Assembly (NCBI GenBank): GCA_036346275.1
Contig: CM070719.1
Coordinates: forward strand, 1,426,001 to 1,490,000
Source of the DNA: Otatea glauca
Lineage: Eukaryota > Streptophyta > Magnoliopsida > Poales > Poaceae
Direction of reading: 5' to 3'
Length of the DNA: 64,000 nucleotides
Both the position numbers and the translations under genes were made by a program. The stretch's first letter is position 1, and every line of letters begins with the position of its first letter. The notes beneath the pieces were generated by a model, which saw only the letters and a list, made by a program, of their open reading frames with translations, did no database searches and was not told the origin of the DNA. Shown here piece by piece: positions 35,101 to 45,572 of this stretch.

Positions 35101-36267
35101 GTGCATGGACTTGCACGTAGTGTAGGGGGGAGATTATTGCCTGTGTCGGATTTAGGACCGAACTACGGGTTATTTTCAGGCCAAGAAATACGTACAACCA
35201 CAAGTGCTGGTATGGGACAGCCCTAACCTATTAAGTTACTTAAAACTAGACTTGCACATTGGTAGGCTGGTGATGTACGAGCTGTTTCTTAATGGACTGC
35301 TCGAAGGGACGTCCACACCGAGGTGATCATGGAACAAACGTTTACCGATACACTGGTGTACGCCATGCTACGGGGAGTTCCATCATTTCTATGCTCTGAG
35401 TTCTTCTGCCATAGTATGGGTTTAATGTCCCGGGCTGGTGCAAGATTAGGGTTAAGTAATGTAACAGTTATGTTATGATCTACTTGCCGACACACCAAAG
35501 GAAGTGTGTTACTGTCTGGTAAAAGAGGTTGATCAATTCTTGTGGGTAAAGCTGTACACATCTGCAGAGTGTAAAACTAATCGATTAGCCGCGCCCGTGG
35601 TCATGGGCACTTGGTAAAGTCATCACATGGTTAGATATTTTTATTTTCATAAAAATCTGGATTCTACTATGTGTTGGTGGAATATGATTCGTGGATATGG
35701 TCATGATACCTAGGTTCGTGATTTTACTTATTCGTAATTTACATACTGTTATTTTACTTATTAAGTCTGCTTTTACTTAAATTCTGTTTGGAATCTACTA
35801 TTCAGTATTTACATTTCAAATTTAGCTTTATGCAAATTAACCGTAAAAACCTTTCCTTTGAAATGGCCTACATGTATTATAGGATTTGCAAAAGTCTTGC
35901 GAGTACGTAAGTACTCAACTTGCCTTTGTTGATATTTTTAGGTGAAGATTCCGAATATCCCAACGACACATACTTTGACGTTGGATTCGGGGATGTTAAC
36001 GATGATTTTTACTAGAGTTTTACCTTGTCAGCTGCCTGTGGGGATAATGGGTTAAAGGCATATTACAAGATATATGTCTCCACTGCAATATTTACTTTTG
36101 GTATTGTAAAAATATTATGTAATACTGCTTCCGCTATTGTAATAATGTTCATGTATGGTTGTGATATCAATTTGTGATTGTGCGTACTAGTCACTGATTA
36201 TGGGACTAGTACTATACGCACATGGCACCTATTATTGATATTTATTATAAAAAATTGGGGTCTTACA
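32145..36267 (+). repeat. Giant gypsy-like LTR, 5'-truncated
   Basis: Ends TTGGGGTCTTACA. Its body matches in order the LTR at 46964-52860 (reverse strand) and the 3' half of 56024-60722: the ATGGTAAAATGGTAAAA region, a GC-rich island at 33000-34070, CCCCTTTGACCATATTGATC near 34720, a GGGTAAAGCTGTACAC...CTGCAGAG segment near 35545-35570, and a TATTATTGATATTTATTATA end. The expected TGTAACATCC start is missing; the left edge abuts the inverted-unit array. No primer-binding site or internal region follows, so this is a solo or truncated LTR. Frames in the GC-rich island (33638-34171, 33700-34047) are not supported as genes. Confidence 0.75.
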
Positions 36268-36296
36268 GCAGGTGACTATTGGGGATTAGTATGTAT
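36268..36296 (+). repeat. Left copy of a 29-bp perfect inverted repeat
   Basis: Starts GCAGGTGACTATTGGGG. Its exact reverse complement is at 39065-39093. The repeat begins at the very base where the giant LTR ends. Confidence 0.9.
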
Positions 36297-36730
36297 TTTT
36301 GAAAGTGGATTTTTGAGCATTTTGCCAACTTTGAATACCCATTACAAAAATCTTGGATCCGTCGCTGTGAGGGTGGAAAGTGGATTTCCATTTTATATGC
36401 GTATTTATGGTAGACATAAAGTAGTGCGTTTTCATTGGATATCCTCTCGTCTATACTCACTAGATGTGCAATAGGACCGTGTGTTGCTGCGGGCGGGAAG
36501 AATTATCGAGATAGGCAGAGATCTTAACAGTGAGAGGAAATAATTTATTGGAATACCTAAAAAAAGAATGAAAAACATATATTAACCTCTAAGCAGTTTT
36601 CAAATTCTAAAAAAAACTATATATAATCTTTTTGTATTTTTTACTGTAGCAAGTAATGTTCTTTTCACTGTAGAACATGGACGCGTGTGGAGGAGGTCGG
36701 CTGGCTACCGTACCTCTCAAGAATAATCTC
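36297..36730. other. No gene recognised
   Basis: Mixed-composition DNA between the inverted repeat and the CLE-upstream copy. The frame 36178-36474 starts inside the LTR and has no known similarity. Confidence 0.35.
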
Positions 36731-36829
36731 TACTACTAATTAGGAGTTAGTTGCGATCGTCCATTCTCCTCCAGAGTATCTGATCCGTTGGATCTGACAT
36801 GCAAGGTTAAGATGGAAGGGGATTTAACC
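36731..36829 (-). repeat. Inverted copy of the region upstream of the multi-CLE gene
   Basis: The reverse complement of this block matches 45401-45502 at most positions (shared words CAGATACTCT, GGAGAATGGAC, AACTCCTAATTAG). In the gene it lies 70-170 bp before the ATG. Here it is inverted and about 700 bp from the CLE start fragment at 37491. It could instead be a MITE present at both places. Confidence 0.7.
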
Positions 36830-37330
36830 TGTTTCACTTTTTTCGCCGTCGCCTCTCTCTCCAATCTCCACGCATCGAGTTGTTGAAACCCCCAAACCCT
36901 CTCTCATCTCCTCTTTCTTAGGTTTTAGGGTTTTGCGGCCGCAACTGCCTCACCGGGGATGAGACGCGATCTGTGCCGTCGATGAGCAGGCAGCACGCTC
37001 CAGCAGCTGCGCAGTCTCGGGCTACCACCTCGATGTGGCGGGTCCCTGCCGCAGATACCAGCGCCGCCGCAGTACTACCAAGCATCGCCGCAATACTACC
37101 AGGCATCACCACAGTACTACTAGCCAGGTCCCCCGCACGCTCCTCCACTAGCGATGTGGGGCTAGCCACAACAGTAGCTTCCTTCGCAATACGCGCCCCG
37201 CCGCTGCAGTAGTACACACCTCTACCCCCTCACCAATACGTGCCTCTGCAGCAGCACGGGCGCAGGTGGTGGGCGGGACCACGCCCGTAGTCGAGGAGAT
37301 TAGGTCCCTGTGGATCGAAGATCTCATATT
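36830..37330 (+). pseudogene. GC-rich gene or transposon fragment with QYYQ repeats
   Basis: 36840-36960 looks like a 5' leader (CT-rich). One plus frame over 37050-37110 gives a PPQYYQASPQYYQ-type repeat and is then closed by stops (first TAG near 37108). Such Q/Y/P-rich stretches occur at the N-terminus of Myb-like or gag-like proteins of grass transposons. No domain was recognised, and the open frame at 36973-37212 is in a different phase. Confidence 0.35.
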
Positions 37331-37458
37331 ATATCCACCTAATCGATGCTTAAGATTTAGTTTATTTACTAGCCATGCATATGACTAAATGTGCCAAAAA
37401 AAAATGATGTTCATGATACGGTTTGGGGTCATGTTTGATGATATGTTCATTGTACGGT

Positions 37459-37541
37459 TTGGAAATTAGAAACAGGCTCCCACCAAAACCATGGCCACCT
37501 GCAAAAATGCCTCCTCTCAATACAAGTTGCACAAATCTTGA
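37459..37541 (+). pseudogene. Start fragment of a CLE-type precursor
   Basis: The sequence from GAAACAGGCTC through the ATG at 37491 to AATGCCTCC nearly matches 45549-45599 of the multi-CLE gene. The predicted start MATCKNAS parallels MATRKNAS there. After eight codons similarity ends, and a stop follows after 16 codons. The signal-peptide core and all CLE repeats are missing. It is a remnant of a second, lost copy of the gene. Confidence 0.65.
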
Positions 37542-37645
37542 AGCAAACGAAGGGGTAAGTAATCACCATCTACCCTTCATTCGTGCTTTAATATTTGTGC
37601 AACTGTAAAAAAGAAAAGCATGGAAGAATCTCTTATATACACACA

Positions 37646-38102
37646 CATACACACACTCTCCCCTCTTTCTATATATATGAAGCTGAAGTGGGCACCGTGG
37701 TGCCTAGGCACTGTGATTTCACTTGCGCGAATTCAAGCTATGTTCAAGTATATTTTTCAAAAATTTCAGTTTTAGGGTATATATCCATATATAACAATTC
37801 AAATGAAATATATACCTTTAAAAAAAGTATACTTGAATTCAAAGATTTTGGATGAGTTTGGATCACATGCTTTGCTAATTTATATATAAAATCAGCACAT
37901 ACCTACAACCAAACTATCATCATAAAGGAAAATTCTAGTTTGAATTTCAGTTCAAACTTGTTTGAACTAGTTAGTAAACTAGTTAAACTCAGCATCCTAA
38001 TTTTTTTTAAAAATTTCGCATGAAAATACATAGAGAAAATATCCTGTTTAAGATCATGGTACCCATGCACCATGGTGACCTAGGTAATTATACTATCTAT
38101 AT
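37646..38102 (+). repeat. Micron-like MITE, copy 2
   Basis: About 430 bp between TA-rich runs (TCTATATATATGAAG at 37668 and AATTATACTATCTATATA at 38085). It is the reverse complement of 14260-14715, and its left 80 bp also match 12052-12131. Ends carry short self-complementary words (CACCGTGGTG, CACCATGGTG). No coding capacity. Confidence 0.65.
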
Positions 38103-38393
38103 AAAGTAGAGATAGCTGTTGTCTATATATTGTTCTATATCACCTAAAGCAAAAGCTAAAGACTTCAATAGATGATATCTTAAGATTGTTTATGAAATTA
38201 TATATCTTTTATTTATAGCATGAAAAATGTTATTATAGACAATAATTCATATAATAATATTTTTACTATCTCTATAGTCATCTCTTTAGAAAAAGACAGC
38301 TATACTCTCTCTCTCTCCTCTGTATCAGTAAAAAATCTTACGTAGCAAAGTATATAGACAATTGATGTCATATATTGTACATGCCTTAATAAT

Positions 38394-38990
38394 AATCCTG
38401 ATAGTTAATGCAAGAAAACTCCAGATTGGATTCACAAAAGAAAAAAGAAATCGAGAATTATACGTGCCTTAATAATATAATCCTGATAGTCAATGCAAGA
38501 AATTAAGCTCCAGATTGGATTCACAAAAGAAAAAAAAATCGAGAATTATACGTGCCTTACTAATACTAGTATAATGCTCTGTCTTCTGATTTCCTTTTCC
38601 CAGCACGTAACATATGGTCTTTTCCTTTTTTAGAACGTTTGTTTCCTTTTCCTTAATTCCAGGATATTTGTTTCTATTTCCTTGAGATGATGCTGGAGGT
38701 GGGGGAGATCTGTTGTGGGCCACAGGGATGAGTTAGACACATTAAATAATGGCCATCGGATGTGGGTGAGTAAAGTTGAGGAAAGATCTGATATGTTAAT
38801 TTTGATGGTGGGAAGTTTCTGGGGACGTTTCGTTGGGTGCATGAAGGTTGGGCCATCTCTAGTGGGGTGTATTATTTGGGGTGGACGTAGAAAAGAATGC
38901 TTAGCTACATTATAAAGGGGTATAGATAATCCTGATAGTCAATGCAAGAAAGCTCCAGATTGGATTCACAAAATAAAAAAGATATTGAGA
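38394..38990 (+). repeat. Threefold direct repeat (ATAATCCTGATAGTTAATGC type)
   Basis: The segment TAATCCTGATAGT.AATGCAAGAAA ... CTCCAGATTGGATTCACAAAA...ATCGAGAATTATACGTGCC occurs at 38392-38470, 38474-38560 and 38924-38990. The last copy follows directly on the duplicated block described next. Confidence 0.8.
38578..38930 (+). repeat. Dispersed duplicate block, copy 1
   Basis: About 350 bp that match 41695-42015 in the same orientation: CAGCACGTAA, GATGATGCTGGAGGT, GGCCATCGGATGTGGGTGAG, GTTGGGCCATCTCTAGTGGG, TATAAAGGGGTATAGAT. Both copies end at TAAAGGGGTATAGAT, suggesting the conserved terminus of a mobile element. No coding potential is convincing. Confidence 0.8.
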
Positions 38991-39064
38991 ATGAATTCAC
39001 GACGGAGGAAATTAAGGCAGGGAATCGAGAATGAATTCATCAGTCATCACCGTCTCCATGCAGC

Positions 39065-39093
39065 ATACATACTAATCCCCAATAGTCACCTGC
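39065..39093 (-). repeat. Right copy of the 29-bp perfect inverted repeat
   Basis: Exact reverse complement of 36268-36296; the pair bounds 2.8 kb of rearranged DNA. Confidence 0.9.
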
Positions 39094-39607
39094 TTATGTA
39101 AGTTGTACAGTGCCCATGCTAACGCTACGATGACAGTACACTCGCTTATCAATTAAATGAGAAGATAAGTATGAATATAACACTTAATAATAAATAATCA
39201 CAGTGCCCTTATGCGAGTACAAAAATGAAGATATAACACTCAATAATATTTTTCGCTAAACGTTTTCCGTATGCTCTTAAGACTTGTTCTTATGTCTTAA
39301 GGGATGTTTTGTGCGCATTCATTCCACTTGTATTTTAGTATTTCAATTAAGAAACACTTTCTAAGGATAGGTGAACCCTGTAAGTGTATTGTAGAGCATC
39401 ATCAGTATATACTTACTTTACAACCTTATAAAAAGTGATTAATAAAATAGAGAGTACCGACCATGCAGATCCGTGCATTAAACTGTTGACCATTCCAGAT
39501 GTGTATGAAGTTCATAACCAAATAACCTGTCAAGTTCCTACACAACATTTAATTGCTACATGGAAGTACACAAAAATTTAACTATTTATTAATCATGTGT
39601 AAATAAC
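39094..39607. other. No gene seen
   Basis: AT-rich DNA without recognisable features. Confidence 0.4.
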
Positions 39608-40230
39608 TTACTGATCTATTATTTTTGGATCAGACTTTGGAACTACAATACGCCAATCATAGATATCGTCGTTCCATGAGGGATTTACTATCCTCATAGC
39701 ACGATCGAATATTATACCAATTTTTTTGCATTCTATCAAGATAATAACTGGATGGTTTATTCGTTGGAACCCATTCGGGTAGAAGTGTTGGATCAATAAC
39801 GGAGATAACCCTGTCCTTCATGTCGAACGATAACATGTTGAACCGTCCTCCGTGATGAAAAGACAGCATAATCTACAAATATATACATTATATCTTTTGC
39901 ACACATATATAGTAACATAATAAAGAGTAAAACCATTCGGCATTCAGACAACGCAATGCGAGTCTCAGGACAAGCGTCAAATAATTTTGCAAGCTTCTCA
40001 TCTTCAACCTTGACATGAAACTTATGGTACCGTCGGTAATTACAAAGTGGCTACGATAAATTAAACATTAAAAAATAGCTAGTTGATTATTGCATAATGT
40101 GTATATATATAACGCAAAAATATCAAAACATTACGCAGAACTGTAAATCTAGGTAGTGGCATATGAGATCCTTGAAATACATGGTTTCATCGCTTGCGAG
40201 CATGTGCACTCTTGCATTAAAGCAATCAGT
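39608..40230 (-). pseudogene. Ulp1/C48-protease-like transposon protein remnant
   Basis: Two overlapping minus-strand frames give the phrases RVISVIDPTLLPEWVP and AMRIVNPSWNDDIYDW, which resemble the region around the catalytic Asp in Ulp1-like proteases carried by plant MULE and CACTA elements ('VIDP...NPSWDDDIY.W'). A frameshift near 39740 separates them. Further upstream on the minus strand (about 40220-39900) are DETMYFKDLICHYLD and FDACPETRIALS in broken frames, interrupted by possible introns. The catalytic His and Cys were not identified. GC-rich DNA at 40231-40452 may be its former 5' part. Confidence 0.5.
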
Positions 40231-40628
40231 TCATGAGCTAGCAAGCACTTGAGGCCAAGTTGGGCTTAGACAGTTCTGTATGTACCTTTGTCCAGGCATG
40301 AAAGAGCCGACGTCGCTGGTTGCAGTCATCGTCACTGCACGCCTGCGTATGTATGTACGCCGCCGTCGACGGCCGTCATCACCGCACGTAAAAGCCTCGC
40401 GGCCTCGTCGAACGGCTGGAGGTATGGCACCTCCGTCCCGACGTTTGGGCATTCTTTAGTTAGGAATTCCCGAGACTTGCGCAAGGAACACGGGAAAGGA
40501 AGGCATGGATTCAGTTTGTGTGTTTTTTAGAGGATTCTGTTGCATATGACATCACGCAAGGAAGAAAGGATGTGAAGATACGAGTACCTTTTTAAACGCC
40601 TGCAACAACTTTATCTTGTGATCATATT

Positions 40629-40843
40629 GTACGTACTACATATTGGAAGGAGAGCAAATCAAACAAGAAAATAAATAGGAAGGATCCACATGCAACGAAA
40701 CCAGACTTGAATTTTTTACTGTTCTGGCCAAAACTGTACGTACTACATATTTGGAAAGAGAGCGAATCAAACAAGGAAATAAACAGGGAGGATCCGCATG
40801 CAAGGAAACCAGATTTGAATTTTTTACTGTCCAAATATGACCC
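40629..40843 (+). repeat. Tandem duplication, 2 x about 107 bp
   Basis: GTACGTACTACATAT...GGATCC.CATGCAA..AAACCAGA.TTGAATTTTTTACTGT occurs twice in succession, differing at about ten positions. Confidence 0.85.
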
Positions 40844-40859
40844 TTCTTGAGACTTTTTT

Positions 40860-41215
40860 ACGGATCTATCCCCATAGAGCCTAATTTCAGCGCACGGAGA
40901 GCGCTGTTTTTTTTATCCACGGAACCAGCGGTCTGTGAGTGCTGCTTAATTTTTTTCAATTTTTTCTCGCGGAACCAACGGTCAGCGAGCGCTGTTTAAT
41001 TTTTATCTTTTTTCCCTTTAGATCCAGCGGTCGGCGAGCGCAATTTATTTTTTTCATATTTTTTTCGGAATTATTCAGTGGACGTGCACCGCTTGAAATT
41101 TTTTTCTCCCACGCTTGAATTTTTCAGCGGCCACCGAGCATTTCTTTTCTTTTTTGCAAAAATTATCAAGCGGACGGGCACCACTTGATTGTTTTTTTAT
41201 TTTTCGGGAATTTTT
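40860..41215 (+). repeat. Degenerate T-rich tandem repeats
   Basis: Units of about 60-65 bp built on CGGAACCAGCGGTC.G.GAGCGC and long T runs recur at least four times with strong divergence. Confidence 0.6.
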
Positions 41216-41710
41216 TACTGTATTGGCATCATCGTTATAATTTTTTCCGAATCAGACTCTCGAGGCGATGAATTTGCGATTGTAGCCTCGAGCAGGAAAA
41301 ATTCAGCGGGGCGGTGACGCAGTATTATTTACCAGCGCCCAGGCTCAATTTTTTTACTATATTATTATCGTTGTTATAATTTTTTCTGAATCAGGCTCTT
41401 GGGCGATGAATTTGCGATTGTAGCCTTGAGACAGAAAAAATCAGCGGAGAGGTGCTAGAATTTTTTTTCGCGGTCGAGAAGCACTGTAATTTTTTTCCAC
41501 GTCCGAAATTATCCAGCGGCCGTGCAGAGCTTGGTTTTTATTTTTTTTCGTGCCTGAAATTACCCACCGTCTGCTGGATAATTTCGGACATTGGAAAAAA
41601 ATTCCAGCACCTCTTCGTTGAATTTTTTCGGCTCGGGGCTACAATCGCAAATTCATCGTCGCGAGAGCCTGATTCGGAAAAAATAATACCGCGCTGCCCG
41701 TCTCCCGGTT
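41216..41710. repeat. Imperfect foldback with additional direct copy
   Basis: 41345-41530 is largely the reverse complement of 41540-41700 (shared words GATGAATTTGCGATTGTAGCC, CCGAAATTATCCAGC, GAGGTGCT.GAATTTTTTT). A further direct copy of the outer arm lies at 41216-41310. Centre of symmetry is near 41540. No coding capacity. Confidence 0.7.
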
Positions 41711-42015
41711 TACTTTTCTCAGCACGTAATGTATGGTCCTTTCCTTTTCCAGAACATTTGTTTCCTTTTCCTTGATGATGCTGGAGGTCGGGGGAGATTT
41801 GTTGTGGACCACAGGGATGATTAGACACACTAAACAATGGCCATCGGATGTGGGTGAGTAAAGCTGAGGAAAGATCTGAGAGGTTAATTTTGATGGAGGC
41901 AAGTTCATTAGGACATTTTGCTGGGTGCACGAATGTTGGGCCATCTCTAGTGGGATGCACTATTTGAGGTGGACGTAGAAAAGAATGTTTACGTGCATTA
42001 TAAAGGGGTATAGAT
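41695..42015 (+). repeat. Dispersed duplicate block, copy 2
   Basis: Second copy of 38578-38930 (same orientation). It lacks the short insertion near 38660-38690 and ends at the same TATAAAGGGGTATAGAT. Confidence 0.8.
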
Positions 42016-42090
42016 TAGCATGAATCATGGGCATAATCTCATCACATATGTAGCCTTGCAACTAGCCATGCATGCATATACCATATATAA

Positions 42091-45000
42091 TGTCGGGACC
42101 GGATTTCCAAATCCGAACCCTCTGTGTATAACCTGTGCTAGTCCAGGAAAAACTAGCACACACAGTGGAAACAGTGATGACAACACATCCATATCACGAA
42201 GCATATAATATCAATTAAGCAAAAGAGTGTTAGCCTTATGGCCAATTATTACAAATAAGAAGCATCATAGCTAGAGTTCAATAAGAAACAGCGGAAACGA
42301 AATAACAGAAGCAAAGTAAGTAAGCCCATCCATTTGCCCAACAGGCAATCGACTGGGGTTCGCGTCCTAGCATTCCGGATCGCCTTCATCATAACCACAA
42401 GCGTAGAAATCGTAGTCACCTTCAGCTTCTGCGAACTCTTCTGTGAAAAGTTGGGGTTGTTGCAAGGGTGAGCACAAAATGTACTCCGCAAGTCTTGGAA
42501 ACATAATGCATGATAACTATATGCAAGGCTAAACAATTGAAGGCATAGTTTGGCTCTTTTAGCATAAAGCAAAGTTTAACTGTAAATACCAATAGTAATT
42601 TCATAAAGCATCATTTGAACAAAATGTAATTGAATTTGATATAACAATTAAAGCAGGTTCCATCTACCTGTCTGGCTCCATCCGCCAAACCATAACCCGA
42701 GAGTTCCATCTGCTCTCGGATTCCCAAACCATCATTTTCCTTTAAAACCCAAACCATAAAATCTACAATGTGCAAGCGTACCTCGCCTGCCCTTGACCGT
42801 GGGCACGGCTATTTAAGTAGTTTTAACTCTGCAGAGTGTGTACACTTTACCCACGAGACATGATCGACTCTTGTTGCCATGCACTTAACACACTTCCTTT
42901 AGTGTGTCGGCAGAGAGATCATGACAAGGCCTTTACAATGCACAACCTCACTATTAACCTCGCCCGCTAAGGTTTCACATTATTAGGGTTCTAGCCGCCC
43001 GATCTGAAGCCCCTCTTGCGCTGCCAACATCGGCACTCACCAATGGCGAAGCTAATAATGAGACGCACAAATTATTTAGCCAGTCATACCCATATAGACT
43101 TGTGGTTGTACGGTAGTGCTCGGTCCATGGTAACACACGCTTCGGTCCTTAATTGACTAGGGCGGAACATTCACATACCAAGGTCTCGTGCTTTCTGCAC
43201 CCGCCAAATATCCATCCGCCCCGGTCTAAACCATTTCCACTTTATTTCATTTAAATCACAGCAGCAACACCAATTGCCGCAATTTCACAAATATGTTTGA
43301 ACAACATTTGAAATGATTCCCATATTGGCACAATACCGAAACGCTTAAGCTGGACTAAGCAATTCTACCGTTCCATGCTAATCTACTGGATATCACCAAA
43401 TAAAATAGCTAGTATATATCATCTAGGGTGTCAAAGGTTCGACATGATCAATACCAATGAGGGTATAACGAACTGGAATTTAACTATACTCTAAAACTAT
43501 ATTTAAAGTACATTGCATAAAGTAAGCATGCATAATTTAAAAACAACATAACATTTTCATAAACTTTGGGATCAACATGTTCAAGGAAGACTTGCCTTCG
43601 CTGTCTCTTGCTGGTTCTACCTCTGGTTGTTGATTTGCTTGAACTTCGGTTGTGTCGTCTACACGCGAAACGAGGCAAATAAATAAAACAAATTCAAATA
43701 AAATTCAAAAATTGAAAAGAATGGTACTGGAAGATATATCTTGAATTTAGATGAATTTAGAAATTTGAATCACTGGAATCGGAGCTCGAACGAAGGAGAA
43801 CGGGCTCCTGGAAGATTCCCAGATCAGAAAATCAGAAAATTCAGAGAGGCTGACACGTGGCGAGACGTGATTGGCTGGAATTTCGGGTTTTCCGGAAAAT
43901 CAGAAAAAGATAAGGAAATGCCACTGACACGTGAGGCCCACGAGTCAGAGACTCGACTCACGGTGGACTGCGTCCACCGAGGGGATCTGGGGACGACGTG
44001 GCAGAACGGCTGAGGTGGCGACACGCGGCGGGCTAGGGCTGACGTTGCGGCCGACGCAGCGCTGACGCGACTACCACGCGGGGCTGAGGTGGCGGCCGAC
44101 GTGGGCTTGCCACGGGTCGCGCATCCGGCCGCCGGATCGGACGGTCGGTCGGGCGCGGGTGCGGGCGGCTGCGACGTGGCGCGATCTGGCGCGACGCGGA
44201 AGATCGAGCGCCACGGCTCATCGACGGGAATGACGGCGCGAGGCGGCGGCGCTGGTGCGGGCAAGGCCGGAGGCGAAGAAGAAGGCGACGCCGCCGGAGC
44301 AAAACGCGACGAGATGCGCTCGGATATGGGGAAAAAGGAAGAGGGAGACACAGGGAACTCAAAGAGACCAAAATAAGCGGCGGAGGCTCACCGGCGAGAA
44401 AGAAAGACAGCGGAGAAGATCCTCGGGCACGGCGGTGCAAAAGTGGAGCTCGGGGCGGCGCACAGCGGCGATTCTCGGAAAACGAGAGAGGGGAACGGGT
44501 GCGGTGCTTTAAATCGGCGCGGAGGCCGATGATTTCGGCGCGGATACGACGCGGCCGGCGAGGAAATCACGGCGGAGATTGCGGGATTCGGCGACGGCGG
44601 CAGAGTCCGGCCGAAGAAGACGGAGGCGACGTGGCGCAACGCTAGCCGTCCACGCGGCACCGATCAGACGGCTCACACGCGTGTGGCCATGCGGGCGAGT
44701 CTCGACCGCCAGATCGAGATCCAACGCCCATGGCGCTAGGGTTTCGAAGATGGGCTGGGCCAACGCGTCTTGCGCGGGCCGGGAGGAGGAGGCGGGCGGC
44801 GGGCGAGGGAGATGGGCCGGGGAAACGGGCTGGGAAAAAATGATTCGGCCCGAAAAGAAACCGGAAAAAATCATTTTCCGAATTTAAGCAATTCCAGAAA
44901 TTCAAATAAAAGCAAATAAATTCAAATAAATATCAAATAAATTCAGAAAAATCTCCAAAATACAGAAAAATTCCTTGCAGCGTAATGAAGACAACAAAAA

Positions 45001-45149
45001 CTGAAAATCTTATGTTTGATGAATAGATTAGTCAAATTAAATCCTTTTATAAATAGAAAATTCAAATTAAGCTGAAATTAATTCAAATACATTGCAAATG
45101 GTGAATTTTCAAATTCAAACATTCTAAATCCAAATTTTGGAATGTTACA
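42091..45149 (-). repeat. Solo LTR (3059 bp) of a gypsy-like element
   Basis: Read on the minus strand it starts TGTAACATTCC and ends GGTCCCGACA. It is bounded by a perfect 5-bp duplication TATAA (42086-42090 and 45150-45154). It shares with the other giant LTRs the GTGGGTAAAG...CTGCAGAG segment (near 42830-42860) and the AACACACTTCCTTT.GTGTGTCGGC segment (42885-42915). A GC-rich island lies at 43860-44830. Large frames there on both strands are not backed by any domain. No internal region remains. Confidence 0.9.
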
Positions 45150-45400
45150 TATAAACTCATATAACAGGTACGTGCAGTATCTTTCAAAATAAATGAGTGG
45201 GGGAATAATCTTTTCATTCGATTTGCATCCATTACTCCGGCCAGCGAGACAATGATGCATGCGTCTGTCAACAGCTAATGGCTTTACACACATACTATAT
45301 GAATAACATCCTTCCATAGTAAGAATATGCCAATAGAGATATACTAAAATAATATTTCTATTCAAAAAAGATACGATAAAATCCTTCCATCTAAGATATG
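45150..45400. other. No gene; upstream DNA of the multi-CLE gene
   Basis: AT-rich, no recognisable element. The solo LTR ends 420 bp before the CLE start codon. Confidence 0.4.
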
Positions 45401-45502
45401 ATTAAATCCTCTTCTATCTCAGCCATTAATGTTAGATCCAACAAATCAGATACTCTAGAGGAGAATGGACTACTGCCACCAACTCCTAATTAGAAGTAGT
45501 AG
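45401..45502 (+). promoter_or_regulatory. CLE-upstream block shared (inverted) with 36731-36829
   Basis: About 100 bp conserved between the two places, just upstream of the TATA box. It is either a promoter segment duplicated with the gene or a small MITE; the function is unknown. Confidence 0.45.
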
Positions 45503-45515
45503 AGATACCTGTATG

Positions 45516-45525
45516 TATATATATA
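45516..45525 (+). promoter_or_regulatory. TATA box of the multi-CLE gene
   Basis: TATATATATA, 48 bp before the ATG at 45573, in the context GTATGTATATATATAGCCCC. This implies a short leader of about 20-25 nt. Confidence 0.55.
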
Positions 45526-45572
45526 GCCCCTCAGCCATGCGACACACAGAAACAGGCTCTCCCACCAAAACC

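Noticed and set aside
43824..44905. Several frames of 85-175 residues within the solo LTR
   Set aside because: The region is a CpG-rich island of an LTR; frames overlap on both strands with Arg/Pro/Ala-rich low-complexity products.
36731..45502. The inverted CLE-upstream blocks as terminal repeats of one 8.8-kb transposon
   Set aside because: The 42091-45149 LTR and other insertions lie between, the blocks are imperfect, and no target duplication flanks them; a duplicated promoter or MITE is simpler.
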